Positions 53,009 through 61,615 of a stretch of 64,000 bases of DNA are shown one piece after another. Positions within the stretch are counted from its first letter, which is position 1; each line of letters opens with the position of its first letter. A model generated the notes under the pieces. It was not told the origin of the DNA and did not search any database. It worked only from the letters and a program-made list of their open reading frames with translations. The stretch comes from Kutzneria sp. CA-103260 (GTDB lineage: Bacteria > Actinomycetota > Actinomycetes > Mycobacteriales > Pseudonocardiaceae), in the NCBI RefSeq assembly GCF_018263855.1, contig NZ_CP073318.1:3658001-3722000 (forward strand), written 5' to 3'. A program made the translations under genes and the position numbers.

Positions 53009-53190
53009 GTGACCGAGGGCCATGGGCAGCTGTCGCGACCTGATTGTGCGCTGTGCACAGTCACCCTCACCCCAGCCGAGTCGACGGTGTGGGCCACGAT
53101 CCTGAACGACCTGCGGCGTGACTGCGACCAGGCCGACGGTCCGGAGTGGACAGTGGCCGTGGACGGCGCTCTTCCGGCGTGTGATCGCAG
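53009..53190 (+). pseudogene. unrecognised plus-strand fragment cut by the transposase remnant
   Basis: From a GTG at 53009 a coding-like frame runs about 60 codons ([30 protein letters not shown]) and then passes into the antisense of the transposase remnant. The third-position GC is high up to that junction. It may be the start of a gene interrupted by the insertion; no family is recognised. Confidence 0.25.
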
Positions 53191-53194
53191 CGTC

Positions 53195-53671
53195 CAGCGG
53201 GCTCGAGGTGTCCGGGGTGGGATCTTCACGATCTCGATCCCTTCGGCGGTGAACACGCCGTCGAACCCGGCGGTGAACTTCGTGCCTCTGTCTCGGATGA
53301 GGAACCAGAAGGGGCGATCCGTTCTGCGAGGTCCATCGTCAGGGCGTGTGCCTGTTGGATGACCCACGACGCGGTCGGCTGCGCGGTGACTCCAAGGATG
53401 TGCACTCTGCACGTGCGCACTTCCATCACGAACAGCACGGAGAGCCGGCGCGGGCCGATGGTGTCAAGGTGACCCAGCCGGGAAGGTTCGCCCTGGACGC
53501 GGCGGCTGGAGTGACGAGCCGACGTCCTCTCAGTGAGCGTGGCAGCATCCTGGCGAGGGCGGACAGGACCGCCCGGTCCAGCCAGGTGAAATGCGGCCTG
53601 ACGCGCGAGCAAAGCTCTCCCGTCCACACTGGACCGTTGCCTGAACATCCCTCCTGACAGATCAAGCGCAC
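53195..53671 (-). pseudogene. decayed IS transposase (integrase core, rve)
   Basis: Three pieces of one transposase are visible in different minus-strand frames. An N-terminal piece ([20 protein letters not shown]) lies at about 53500-53600. A middle piece ([20 protein letters not shown] and MDLAERIAP) carries the first part of the integrase core. After a frameshift near 53320 the core continues as [20 protein letters not shown] and [13 protein letters not shown]. The section between the helix-turn-helix and the core, and everything after PPRTPRA, is missing. These segments match the widespread actinobacterial DDE integrase-type transposases. The element is dead and marks a rearranged zone just outside the CCR gene. 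Confidence 0.8.
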
Positions 53672-53797
53672 ACGCAGATCCTCAGCGTGAACATCCTCGT
53701 CTGATCCCCACCGCCCTCGTCGAGGCCAGGCCTGCGGAGCAGCGGCCCGAGGGTAGTACCAGAGGTCGTCAAGCTCGACGCTCGCCCGTAATGGGAC

Positions 53798-53834
53798 GGC
53801 CCGTCTCCGACCTTGTTAAGGTCGGAGACGGGCC
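53798..53834. terminator. strong hairpin downstream of the secreted-protein gene
   Basis: A perfect 17-bp stem (53798-53814 with 53818-53834) and a GTT loop lie about 90 bp beyond the stop of the minus-strand secreted-protein gene. It can end that transcript and insulates it from the transposase remnant. No T-run follows. Confidence 0.65.
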
Positions 53835-53925
53835 GAGAACACCCAACGGAAGCCGCCGTCTCGTGCGGGTGCGAGCCGACACTGTGAGGTCGGGATCGGC
53901 AAGCGTGCTCCCGGTTGAGAGCCAG

Positions 53926-54231
53926 TCACACCTTGCAGATCGCGCCCAACAGCGTCGTGCCTCGAACGTCGTCCGGGTACTGGCCCAGTCCGACGGTCTT
54001 GTAACCGTTGACGCAGAGGTAGTCGTCGGGCAAGAAGGGCCGATCTACCTTGACGTAGGCGCTGCTGCCGGAGCAGTTGTGGTAGTAGGCCTCGTCAAGA
54101 CCAAGCTGCCACTCCGTGTAGAAGCCGCATGGAGCGGACTGTGGCATGGCGGCGGCACTGACGGGCTGAGCAAGTACTGCGAGCGCCGCACCGGCGGCAG
54201 CTATGACAGCACCGATCCGGAATAACCTCAT
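53926..54231 (-). CDS. small secreted four-cysteine protein (DUF6355-like)
   Basis: 101 residues. MRLFRIGAVIAAAGAALAVL ending in QPVSAAAMPQSA is a typical Sec signal peptide with an AxA cleavage site. The mature part of about 70 residues has four cysteines (PCGFY, HNCSG, YLCVNG, AICKV), suggesting two disulfides. The Cys/Gly/Tyr spacing recalls the small secreted DUF6355 family that is often annotated as natural-product associated, but I cannot confirm this without a search. GAGGAAG stands directly before the ATG at 54231, so the longer frame upstream is not used. It starts eight bases after a tiny upstream ORF and is divergent from the SARP gene. Function unknown. Confidence 0.65.
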   Translation of the reverse strand: MRLFRIGAVIAAAGAALAVLAQPVSAAAMPQSAPCGFYTEWQLGLDEAYYHNCSGSSAYVKVDRPFLPDDYLCVNGYKTVGLGQYPDDVRGTTLLGAICKV

Positions 54232-54238
54232 ATCTTCC

Positions 54239-54391
54239 TCATTCCTCAAGATGTTCGCGAAGCGGTCCGGAGAGTGCGCATTCCTCCCAAGCCGGCGAGG
54301 TGGAACGTTGTCGGGATTCCAGAGCAGCAAGCGTCTGGAGGACTCCGAACACCGCCGTGCTCATCGCGATCAAGATCGCCGACTGTTTCAT
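54239..54391 (-). CDS. tiny hypothetical peptide upstream of the secreted protein
   Basis: 50 codons from an ATG at 54391 with AAGG five bases upstream. The N-terminal half is hydrophobic (QSAILIAMSTAVFGVLQTL), the C-terminal half charged with one Cys. It ends eight bases before the secreted-protein start, so the two could be co-translated. It might be a small membrane peptide, a leader that affects translation of the next gene, or chance. No family recognised. Confidence 0.35.
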   Translation of the reverse strand: MKQSAILIAMSTAVFGVLQTLAALESRQRSTSPAWEECALSGPLREHLEE

Positions 54392-54519
54392 GATCACCTT
54401 CTCGCCTCCGCCGGCAGGACTTCGGTGTGGTTCCACTGTGCCCGCACGACCCTGCTGCGACCTTCGCGAAAGCTTGAAACCAGTGGCCAGGTCTGCTATC
54501 CCGAAGTCGGGAGATGGGG

Positions 54520-57306
54520 GTGCTGGTGGTGGCGGAGTTTCGCGTACTGGGCGCTGTGGAGACGCATGTCGATGGTCACCCCGTAGACCTTGGCTCTCCC
54601 CGGCAACGCGGCGTGCTGGCTGTTCTTCTGCTGCACGCCAACCATCCGGTTCCCGTCGACCAGTTCCTGGACCACGTCTGGGGCGAACACCTCCCCCAAC
54701 GCGGCCGGAACGCCCTCTACAGCTACGTCTCCCGCCTGCGAGCGATTCTCGCCCCGATACGAGATGTTTCCCTGCAACGACGATCGAGCGGATACCGGCT
54801 CACCGTCGACGAGGCAGCGGTCGACGTGCACCGGTTCCGGCAACTGACCGCCGAAGCCAGGGCATCCGCCGAAGACGTCGACGCCCTGACGCTGTTCGAC
54901 CGTGCCTTGGGGCTGTGGCGAGGGCCGGCGCTCGCTGGGCTGGACAGCCCGTGGATCGCGTCGGTGCGAACGACGCTGGAGGCGGAGCGATGGGCCGCGG
55001 AACTCGACCGCACCGATGCCGCACTGCGCTGCGGACGTCACGCCGAGCTACTGGCGGACCTCATCACCCACGCCACACAGCAGCCGCTGGACGAACGACT
55101 CGCCGCACAGGCCATGCTCGCCCTCTACCGCTCGGGCCGCCAGGCCGACGCACTCCAGCACTACGACCACATGCGCAAGGAGTTGGCCGAACAACTAGGC
55201 GTCGACCCGAATCCAGCCCTCCAGCAACTACACCAGCGCATTCTGGCCGCGGACGTAGCGCTGGCCGCCCGCGTTGTGACGCCCAGAGCCACACCCCGCC
55301 AACTGCCGCCGGCACCAGCTGGGTTCACCGGCCGCGTCACTGAACTCGACGCACTCACCAGCTCCTTGGACAGCACGGACGGGGACACCGTGCTGATCTC
55401 CACGCTCACCGGGCCTGGCGGGATCGGCAAGACCTGGCTCGCCCTGACCTGGGCCCACCGCAACATGGACCGCTTCCCCGACGGGCAACTCTCGGTCGAC
55501 CTGCACGGCTTCAGCCCCGATGTCCCCAAGCATCCTGCGGACGTGCTGGCCGACTTCCTGGCCGCCCTCGGCGTCGACCGCGACCACCAGCCCACCAACC
55601 TTGACGCCCGCATCGCGCTCTACCGCACCCGCACTACGGACAAGCGGATGCTGATCCTGCTGGACAACGCCGCCACCACCGACCAGATCGAGCCCCTGCT
55701 ACCCGGCGGCACCACGTGTTCCGTCCTGGTCACCAGCCGCCATCGGCTGCCTGCTCTGACCGCCCGCCATGGCGCCCGCCCCGTGCGCCTGGACGTTCTC
55801 GCCGGCGCTGAAGCCCGCACCTTGCTGGTCGCCGCGCTCGGCGACGCCCACGACCACGGCGACACAGAACGAGCGGTCATCGAACTGATTGGTTTGTGCA
55901 AAGGATTTCCGCTTGCCCTCGGCCTGGTCGCCGCCCGTATCCGCGACGACCCTGACCTACTCGACGATCTCGTCGCCGACCTTCGAGAACTTGGCCTGGA
56001 AGCCCTGGACTCCGAGGACGCCGCCGCCAGCCTGCCCACCGTCCTGTCCTGGTCCCTGCGCAACCTCACCGACCACCAGCGCACCGTGTTCGGCCTGCTG
56101 GGCATCGCCCCCGGCCCCGACACCACACTGCCAGCCGTGGTCTCCCTTTCCGGCCTGTCCCAGGCTGCGGCTCGCAGGACACTTTCTGCGCTGGAGGATG
56201 CCTCCCTGCTCGAACGGCGACCGGGCGGTCGGTACGCGATGCACGACCTGGTCCGCGACTACTCCGCCACCACCGCTGACACGTTCCTGCCCGCCGACGT
56301 GCGAGATACGGCCCTGACACGGGTGATGGACTTCTATCTGCATACCGCGCACACCGCCGAGCGCCTGCTGGACCCGCACCGCACGCCCCTGCGTCCCGGC
56401 CGTCCCGCGGCTGGCGTCCACCCGCTGTCGCTGTCCGACGCCGCGGCCGCGATGGACTGGCTGGAGGACGAGCACGCCACGCTATTGGCCGCACAGCGCG
56501 CCGGAGTTGCCCTGGGCCGCCACGACCTCGTCTGGCATCTCGCCTGGGACCTGGAGATATTTCACCTCCGACGGGGACACCGGCACGATGCGCTCGCCGC
56601 ATGGCGGGCCGCACTGCACGCCGCCGCTCACCTACCCGACCCCGTCACCCGCCTCCGCGCCCACCGACTCCTCGGCAGCGCCTGTTCCCGATTGGGCTTA
56701 CACGACGAGGCTGTCGAGCATTTGGCGGCGGCTCTCGAGCTGGCGACGCACCACCAGGACCTCACCGAACAAGCACACGCCCACTGGGTGCTCGCATCGA
56801 CATGGGAACGACAGGAAGATGACCGGCGGGCCCTGGAGCACGCCCGACATGCCCTGAACCTCTACCGGCTCCTGGATCGACCGGTCTGGGAGGCCGACGC
56901 GCTCAACGCGGTGGGCTGGTACGGAGCACGTCTCGGCGAGTTCGACACCGCCCGCGACCACTGCCACGCCGCGCTCACCCTGTACCGCCACCATCCCTAC
57001 CCCACTGGTGAGGCGGCCACCCTGGACAGCCTCGCGTTCATCGCCCACCAGACCGGTGACCACCAGCAGGCCCTCGACCTCTACGACCAAGCCCTCACCT
57101 TGTACCGCAGCCTCGGCGACACCGTTCGTGTCGCGGATACTCTCGGCAGACTGGGTTGGCCTCATGTCGCTCTCGGTCAACACGACCGGGCCCGCGCTGT
57201 GTGGCGGGAAGCGATTGAGTTGCATGGGCAGCAGGGCCGGGACACTGACGCGGCGCGGGTCCATCGGCAGCTCGACGCCCTCGACCAACACCCCGCCTCC
57301 CGGTGA
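54520..57306 (+). CDS. AfsR-like SARP regulator with NB-ARC and TPR domains
   Basis: About 928 residues. Residues 1-95 form an OmpR-type winged helix (FRVLGAVETHVDGHPVDLGS, then DHVWGEHLPQRGRNALYSY), followed by the bacterial transcriptional activation domain to about 245 (DVHRFRQLTAEA, LGVDPNPALQQLHQRIL). An NB-ARC ATPase follows with P-loop LTGPGGIGKTWLAL, LILLDN and GFPLALGLVAAR, then TPR-like repeats to the end. This is the AfsR layout. The GTG at 54520 has GGGAG six bases upstream; an ATG at 54514 overlaps that site and is less likely. SARPs bind direct repeats at 11-bp period, so it is a possible reader of the TAGGGG sites in the cluster, although it lies outside the likely boundary. 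It may instead serve neighbouring genes. Confidence 0.93.
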   Translation: MLVVAEFRVLGAVETHVDGHPVDLGSPRQRGVLAVLLLHANHPVPVDQFLDHVWGEHLPQRGRNALYSYVSRLRAILAPIRDVSLQRRSSGYRLTVDEAAVDVHRFRQLTAEARASAEDVDALTLFDRALGLWRGPALAGLDSPWIASVRTTLEAERWAAELDRTDAALRCGRHAELLADLITHATQQPLDERLAAQAMLALYRSGRQADALQHYDHMRKELAEQLGVDPNPALQQLHQRILAADVALAARVVTPRATPRQLPPAPAGFTGRVTELDALTSSLDSTDGDTVLISTLTGPGGIGKTWLALTWAHRNMDRFPDGQLSVDLHGFSPDVPKHPADVLADFLAALGVDRDHQPTNLDARIALYRTRTTDKRMLILLDNAATTDQIEPLLPGGTTCSVLVTSRHRLPALTARHGARPVRLDVLAGAEARTLLVAALGDAHDHGDTERAVIELIGLCKGFPLALGLVAARIRDDPDLLDDLVADLRELGLEALDSEDAAASLPTVLSWSLRNLTDHQRTVFGLLGIAPGPDTTLPAVVSLSGLSQAAARRTLSALEDASLLERRPGGRYAMHDLVRDYSATTADTFLPADVRDTALTRVMDFYLHTAHTAERLLDPHRTPLRPGRPAAGVHPLSLSDAAAAMDWLEDEHATLLAAQRAGVALGRHDLVWHLAWDLEIFHLRRGHRHDALAAWRAALHAAAHLPDPVTRLRAHRLLGSACSRLGLHDEAVEHLAAALELATHHQDLTEQAHAHWVLASTWERQEDDRRALEHARHALNLYRLLDRPVWEADALNAVGWYGARLGEFDTARDHCHAALTLYRHHPYPTGEAATLDSLAFIAHQTGDHQQALDLYDQALTLYRSLGDTVRVADTLGRLGWPHVALGQHDRARAVWREAIELHGQQGRDTDAARVHRQLDALDQHPASR

Positions 57307-57403
57307 TCACGCCGACCGAACTCAGCATGAGCGCGCGCCGCTCAGTGACTACCCGCCCCCGCCGCCGCGCCTGACCCGCCGGCGGGGGCCGGTCCTTCGG
57401 CTT

Positions 57404-57425
57404 GACGTGGAGCGCGCTCCACGTC
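57404..57425 (+). promoter_or_regulatory. 22-bp perfect palindrome in a MerR-type promoter
   Basis: A perfect 11+11 inverted repeat (arm GACGTGGAGCG) lies about 70 bp before the aldo/keto reductase. It sits inside a promoter-like frame: TTGACG at 57403-57408 and TAGCGT at 57427-57432, with an 18-base spacer that the palindrome fills. This overlong spacer with a dyad is typical of promoters activated by MerR-family regulators. No MerR gene is in the window. Confidence 0.55.
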
Positions 57426-57494
57426 CTAGCGTCGGAGGCGTTCGTCAGCCCTCGAGGTACCGCCCGGTCCGCCGGGCAGGAGGAGTATCCGCGC

Positions 57495-58487
57495 ATGATC
57501 ACCCGAACCACGCTCGGCTCGCCCGGTCTCACCGTCAGCGCGATGGGCCTGGGGTGCATGGGGATGAGCGAGAGCTACGGCGCCGCCGACTGGGACGGGG
57601 GCCTGGCCACCATCAACCGGGCCCTGGAGCTGGGCATCACGTTCCTGGACACCGCCGACGCCTACGGCACCGGGCACAACGAGGTGCTGGTGGGCCGGGC
57701 CATCCACAGCCGCCGGGACCAGGTGCAGCTAGCCACCAAGTTCGGCATCGACCGCAGCGCCGGCGACCGGGCACGCCGCATCCGCGGTGCCCGGGACTAC
57801 GTGCTGCGCGCCTGCGACGCCTCGCTGTTGCGGCTGGGCGTCGAGGTGATCGACCTGTACTACGCCCACCGCCCGCCCCAGGACGTGGAGATCGAGGAGA
57901 CCGTCGGGGCGATGGCCGAGCTGGTCGAGGCGGGCAAGGTCCGCCATCTGGGCCTGTCCGAGGTCGACGGCGAGCTGCTGCGCCGGGCGCACGCGGTGCA
58001 CCCGATCACCGCGGTGCAGAGCGAGTACTCGCTGTGGACCCGCGACGTCGAGGCGGTCACCCCGGTGATGGCCGAGCTGGGGGTCGGGCTGGTGCCGTAC
58101 TCGCCACTGGGGCGGGGGTTCCTGACCGGCACCCTGGACCGCTCCACGCTGGGCGAGAAGGACTTCCGGCGCACCAACCCCCGCTTCGCCGGCGAGGCGG
58201 GCGAGGCCAACGAGAAGATCGCGCAGACCGTGCGCGAGGTGGCCGACCGGCTGGGTGCCACCCCGGCCCAGGTGGCGCTGGCCTGGGTGTACGCCCAGGC
58301 CGAGCGGCTCGGGGTGGCGGTGGCGACCATTCCGGGCACCCGCAGCCCGGCCCGGCTGGAGCAGAACGCGGCCGCGCTGGAGCTCACCCTGGACGCCGAG
58401 GCGCTGGCCGCGCTGGACCCGCTGAGCGACCAGGTGATGGGCGAGCGCTACCTCCCCGCGTTCACCGCTGAGATCGCTCGGGTTTAG
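57495..58487 (+). CDS. aldo/keto reductase
   Basis: 330 residues, AKR TIM barrel of the broad-specificity aldehyde/ketone reductase group. The catalytic tetrad is complete: Asp52 and Tyr57 in LDTADAYG, Lys82 in LATKFG and His125 in YYAHRPP. The C-terminal GTRSPARLEQN is the NADPH phosphate-binding segment. The ATG at 57495 has AGGAGGAG about ten bases upstream, so the open frame further upstream is not used. It stands alone behind the palindromic MerR-type site, which suggests induction by a reactive aldehyde, quinone or similar stress. A role in the deoxysugar or macrolactam pathway is possible but unsupported by position. Confidence 0.93.
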   Translation: MITRTTLGSPGLTVSAMGLGCMGMSESYGAADWDGGLATINRALELGITFLDTADAYGTGHNEVLVGRAIHSRRDQVQLATKFGIDRSAGDRARRIRGARDYVLRACDASLLRLGVEVIDLYYAHRPPQDVEIEETVGAMAELVEAGKVRHLGLSEVDGELLRRAHAVHPITAVQSEYSLWTRDVEAVTPVMAELGVGLVPYSPLGRGFLTGTLDRSTLGEKDFRRTNPRFAGEAGEANEKIAQTVREVADRLGATPAQVALAWVYAQAERLGVAVATIPGTRSPARLEQNAAALELTLDAEALAALDPLSDQVMGERYLPAFTAEIARV

Positions 58488-58700
58488 CCGGTGAGCTCGA
58501 CGCGCACGACGTCCAGCTCGACGACGTCGTTGACGTCGCGCCCACCGGTGACCTCGTCGGTCACGACCAGCCGGGGTCGGGCCAGCGGTGCCCCCGTCCT
58601 GCTCGACGGCCAGGATCGCGCCCCGGTTGCCGGAGCCCGGGGCGATCTCGCCGTGGGAGACCAGCGCCCGGTACCCGCGCGATGCCGGGTCGCAGTACAG
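58484..58700 (-). pseudogene. unrecognised gene remnant in two frames
   Basis: Convergent with the aldo/keto reductase, the minus strand shows coding-like text in one frame (RALVSHGEIAPGSGNRGAIL) that continues after a frameshift near 58590 in another (PRLVVTDEVTGGRDVNDVV, stop TAA at 58484). Both pieces look like the end of one protein. I do not recognise the family. The remaining 58701-58972 is AT-richer and holds no gene I can support. Confidence 0.3.
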
Positions 58701-58920
58701 ATCAAAGCAATCACGAAAGTGACTGTGCAGGAATGATTGTGGCAGCGTGAGTCAGCGCACCAGGCAAGGGCGGCTCTCACCGTACCTGTATCACCAGGGT
58801 CTCCCAGACGTCCAAAACGCCTGTCAGCCTGGTTGAGTAGGCGCCCTGAACGAAAGCGCCGACAACACTCCATGGACACGCACTGCCGCTTTACCCCCAT
58901 CAGTTCAATTCAGCTGCACC

Positions 58921-58946
58921 GAATGCGCAACCATGTCGGCGCATTC
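58921..58946 (+). promoter_or_regulatory. inverted repeat before the SDR gene
   Basis: GAATGCGC and GCGCATTC, separated by ten bases, form a perfect 8-bp inverted repeat 27 bp before the SDR start codon. The position fits an operator for a dimeric repressor or a translational hairpin. The regulator is unknown. Confidence 0.4.
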
Positions 58947-58972
58947 TTCCACGACAGAAGGGACGGAGACCA

Positions 58973-59779
58973 ATGGTAGACAACCAATTCACCACTCACA
59001 CAGGCCTTTTTGATCTGAGCGGGAAGTACGCACTTGTCACTGGCGGCACCAGGGGCATTGGGATGATGATAGCGCGCGGCCTTCTCCAGGCGGGCGCCCG
59101 CGTCGTCATCAGCTCACGCAAGGCAGACACGTGCGCGGAGGCACAGCATCTACTGTCCGAATTCGGCGACGTTCAAGCAATCCCCGCCGACCTGTCCAGG
59201 CACGACGAGTGTCAGCGTCTCGCTGATCTTGTCAAGGTCGACTCGGAACGCCTGGACATCCTCGTCAACAACGCGGGAGCGATGTGGCGCGAGCCGCTGG
59301 CGACGTTCCCGGACGAGGCCTGGGACGCAGTGATCGACCTCAACCTCAAGTCGCCGTTCTGGCTGGTGCAGGCGCTGCTCCCCGCGCTTAGCAGGGCGGG
59401 CACCGCCGATGATCCCGCGCGGATCATCAACATCGGCAGTATCGCCGGGGGCATCCACGTCGCCCAGGCGCCCAACTACTCGTACGCCAGCAGCAAAGCG
59501 GCACTCCATCAACTCACCAGAGTGCTTGCCAGGGAGCTGGGCCCACAGCACGTCACGGTGAACGCGGTGGCACCGGGACCGTTCCCGTCGCAGATGATGG
59601 CGTCCACGCTCGATGCCATCGGCGACACGATCGCGGCGAAGGCCCCTCTACGCCGGCTCGGCCGCGACGACGACATGGCGGGTATCGCCGTGTTTCTCGC
59701 TAGCCGGGCTGGGTCCTACCTCACGGGCACCATCATCCCGGTAGACGGCGGCATCGCGACGACCGCATCGGGTACCTAG
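58973..59779 (+). CDS. short-chain dehydrogenase/reductase (SDR)
   Basis: 268 residues, classical SDR. TGGTRGIG (23-30) binds the cofactor, VNNAGAM follows, and the catalytic Ser156, Tyr171 and Lys175 (YASSK) are all present. VAPGPFPSQMM and the C-terminal TGTIIPVDGG are typical. The ATG has GGAG about five bases upstream. The sequence resembles RhlG/FabG-like ketoreductases. It is followed by the start of a broken HTH regulator of a type that often accompanies SDR genes in actinomycetes. Substrate unknown; no clear link to the macrolactam. Confidence 0.92.
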   Translation: MVDNQFTTHTGLFDLSGKYALVTGGTRGIGMMIARGLLQAGARVVISSRKADTCAEAQHLLSEFGDVQAIPADLSRHDECQRLADLVKVDSERLDILVNNAGAMWREPLATFPDEAWDAVIDLNLKSPFWLVQALLPALSRAGTADDPARIINIGSIAGGIHVAQAPNYSYASSKAALHQLTRVLARELGPQHVTVNAVAPGPFPSQMMASTLDAIGDTIAAKAPLRRLGRDDDMAGIAVFLASRAGSYLTGTIIPVDGGIATTASGT

Positions 59780-59915
59780 GCGTCGGCGCGAGGCTTTGCC
59801 AGCGGCCGACGGCCCCTCGTGAACACCTCCAAGTCGGGTCTCAACGCAGTCGTCGGGGTACCGGTAGTGCCTCCCTTGGACTGCGGGACGGGCTTACGGT
59901 GAGGGGGCGGCCACG

Positions 59916-60049
59916 ATGGATCTACGCACCGATATCCGGGAGTTTCTCAGTTCGCGTCGCGCCCGCGCCCAGTTCCCCGACATCGCCGACGCCGCGGCCC
60001 GCGAGCAGATGTCCTACCGCGGGTTTCTGGCAGCGATGCCCGGGCCGGC
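59916..60049 (+). pseudogene. truncated HTH regulator fused to an IstB-like fragment
   Basis: The first 17 codons (MDLRTDIREFLSSRRAR) match the start of the MmyB-like XRE regulators that normally continue into an HTH. Instead the frame runs into text like IS21-family IstB (FPDIADAAAREQMSYRGFLAA) and then into the antisense of the monooxygenase gene. It reads as a rearrangement scar: a regulator start joined to a transposase-helper remnant. It is unlikely to make a functional protein. Confidence 0.5.
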
Positions 60050-60053
60050 GGGC

Positions 60054-61613
60054 CTAGGCGGCGCCGAGCATCGTGAGGTAGCAGTGCAGGATGTCGGAAC
60101 GGGAGAGAGGGGCGGCAAGGCCGATATATCCGTCTGGGCGGATGAGTTTGAAATCCTCCACGTCACCCAGGAACCGACCCGACGAGGCGACCGCGAGGAT
60201 CTCAACCGGCATCGTGCTGTGTTCGCAGGCCTGCCGAAGACGCCGCAGGGTAGCGGCATCAGCTCGGGTAGCGGCCAGTAGCAACGTCCACCGGTCGTAT
60301 CCCAGCAGCCGGTGCAGGCGCACGGGTGCTGCGCTACCGGCGGAAACGACAACACCATCGTGCACGCGGTCGCCCGCCCGGGGCCCGCGCCCGAGGCGCC
60401 ACGGTCGTTGCCATGACAGTGGGCTCTTCCGGTGGTTCCGGCCGAAGTCACTCATCATCCACTCCGCTCGCCGCTGAAAGCCGGACAACGGCAGAGCCGC
60501 CTTCAGAAAGGCGGTTCGGGCCCGGTGGACGGGGGCCGGCAGGAGCGCCTCCATGATGTTGAGCTTCATGTCGCGGATCACGCCACGGGCCAACCCGCGC
60601 TGTTCGACGGTGTAGGAGTCCAGCAGGGACTCCGCCGCCTGCCCGCGGTGCACGGCGGCGAGTTTCCAGGCCAGGTTGTGGGCGCCGAGTATGCCCACGT
60701 TCATCCCATGCCCTCCGATGGGCGCCCAGGCATGCGCGGCGTCGCCGGCGAGCAGCACTCGGCCGCGCCTGAGCACGCCGGCGACGCGGTCGGCGAAGCG
60801 TCCGCGGCTCAACCACACTGGCTCGGTCAGCGTGAGCCGGAGATCGGGTATCCCCGCGGCGTCCGCGATCAGGTCGCGCAACTCATCGAGCGTCGGAGGT
60901 TCGGTCCGCCCCGGATCGGGGTCGTCCCGGACACAGAAGATGCGGTATCCGCGACCAGGGGTCGGGAAGGCGATCACCGAGCGGTAGGGCGCCAGGAAGA
61001 AGTAGCCGTGGCCTGGTTCATCGCACAGGGGCCAGGTCGGCACCACGTTGCCCTGGATCACCTGCATGTTGGCGCGGCGCTTGCCCTCGAACGGGATGCC
61101 GAGCCGCTGGCGGACCGTGCTGCGGTTGCCGTCGCAGGCGACCACCCAAGCCGCGGTGGCCACCTGGGCGCCGCCGTCGCGCAGTCGCAGTGTCACCGCC
61201 ACCTGATCCCCGTGCTGACACACCTCCGTTGCCTCGGTCAGCCATTCGACGTCCACTCCGCGCCGGGTCAACTCCTTGATGAGCAGCCGCTCGATGTCGT
61301 GTTGCTCGATCGTCATGGCACGGGGGTAGTCCGAGTCGAGCCGGCCGGTCACGAAGGAGCCCACGTGGCGGCCGTCGCTGTAGAAGTTCGCGCCCTGCAT
61401 CTCGTAGGCGTGCTGCCGGATCGTCTCGCCGACGCCGAGGGACCCGAGTGCCTCACCCGCCAGGGGAAAGAGCACGTCTGCCTTCGGCTCCCGATCGCGC
61501 CCGGACGCTTTGTCCACAATCCGCACCCGCATGGAGAGCCGCCGTAGGGCGATCGCCAGCGTCAGGCCGACCGGCCCCGCTCCGATCACGAGCACGTCCG
61601 CGTGAGGTTCCAT
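60054..61613 (-). CDS. FAD-dependent aromatic monooxygenase (PgaE/RdmE-like)
   Basis: 519 residues, class A flavoprotein hydroxylase. GAGPVG (11-16) binds the FAD ADP moiety, VVACDGNRSTVRQRLG is the second FAD/NADPH motif, and LLAGDAAHAWAPIGGHGMN is the ribityl-binding motif. The C-terminal thioredoxin-like domain is present, as in polyketide hydroxylases. GGAGG precedes the ATG, which lies two bases after the methyltransferase stop, so the two genes form an operon. Such pairs tailor aromatic polyketides or phenols; the fully reduced macrolactam is an unlikely substrate. This suggests a separate pathway. Confidence 0.92.
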   Translation of the reverse strand: MEPHADVLVIGAGPVGLTLAIALRRLSMRVRIVDKASGRDREPKADVLFPLAGEALGSLGVGETIRQHAYEMQGANFYSDGRHVGSFVTGRLDSDYPRAMTIEQHDIERLLIKELTRRGVDVEWLTEATEVCQHGDQVAVTLRLRDGGAQVATAAWVVACDGNRSTVRQRLGIPFEGKRRANMQVIQGNVVPTWPLCDEPGHGYFFLAPYRSVIAFPTPGRGYRIFCVRDDPDPGRTEPPTLDELRDLIADAAGIPDLRLTLTEPVWLSRGRFADRVAGVLRRGRVLLAGDAAHAWAPIGGHGMNVGILGAHNLAWKLAAVHRGQAAESLLDSYTVEQRGLARGVIRDMKLNIMEALLPAPVHRARTAFLKAALPLSGFQRRAEWMMSDFGRNHRKSPLSWQRPWRLGRGPRAGDRVHDGVVVSAGSAAPVRLHRLLGYDRWTLLLAATRADAATLRRLRQACEHSTMPVEILAVASSGRFLGDVEDFKLIRPDGYIGLAAPLSRSDILHCYLTMLGAA

Positions 61614-61615
61614 GC

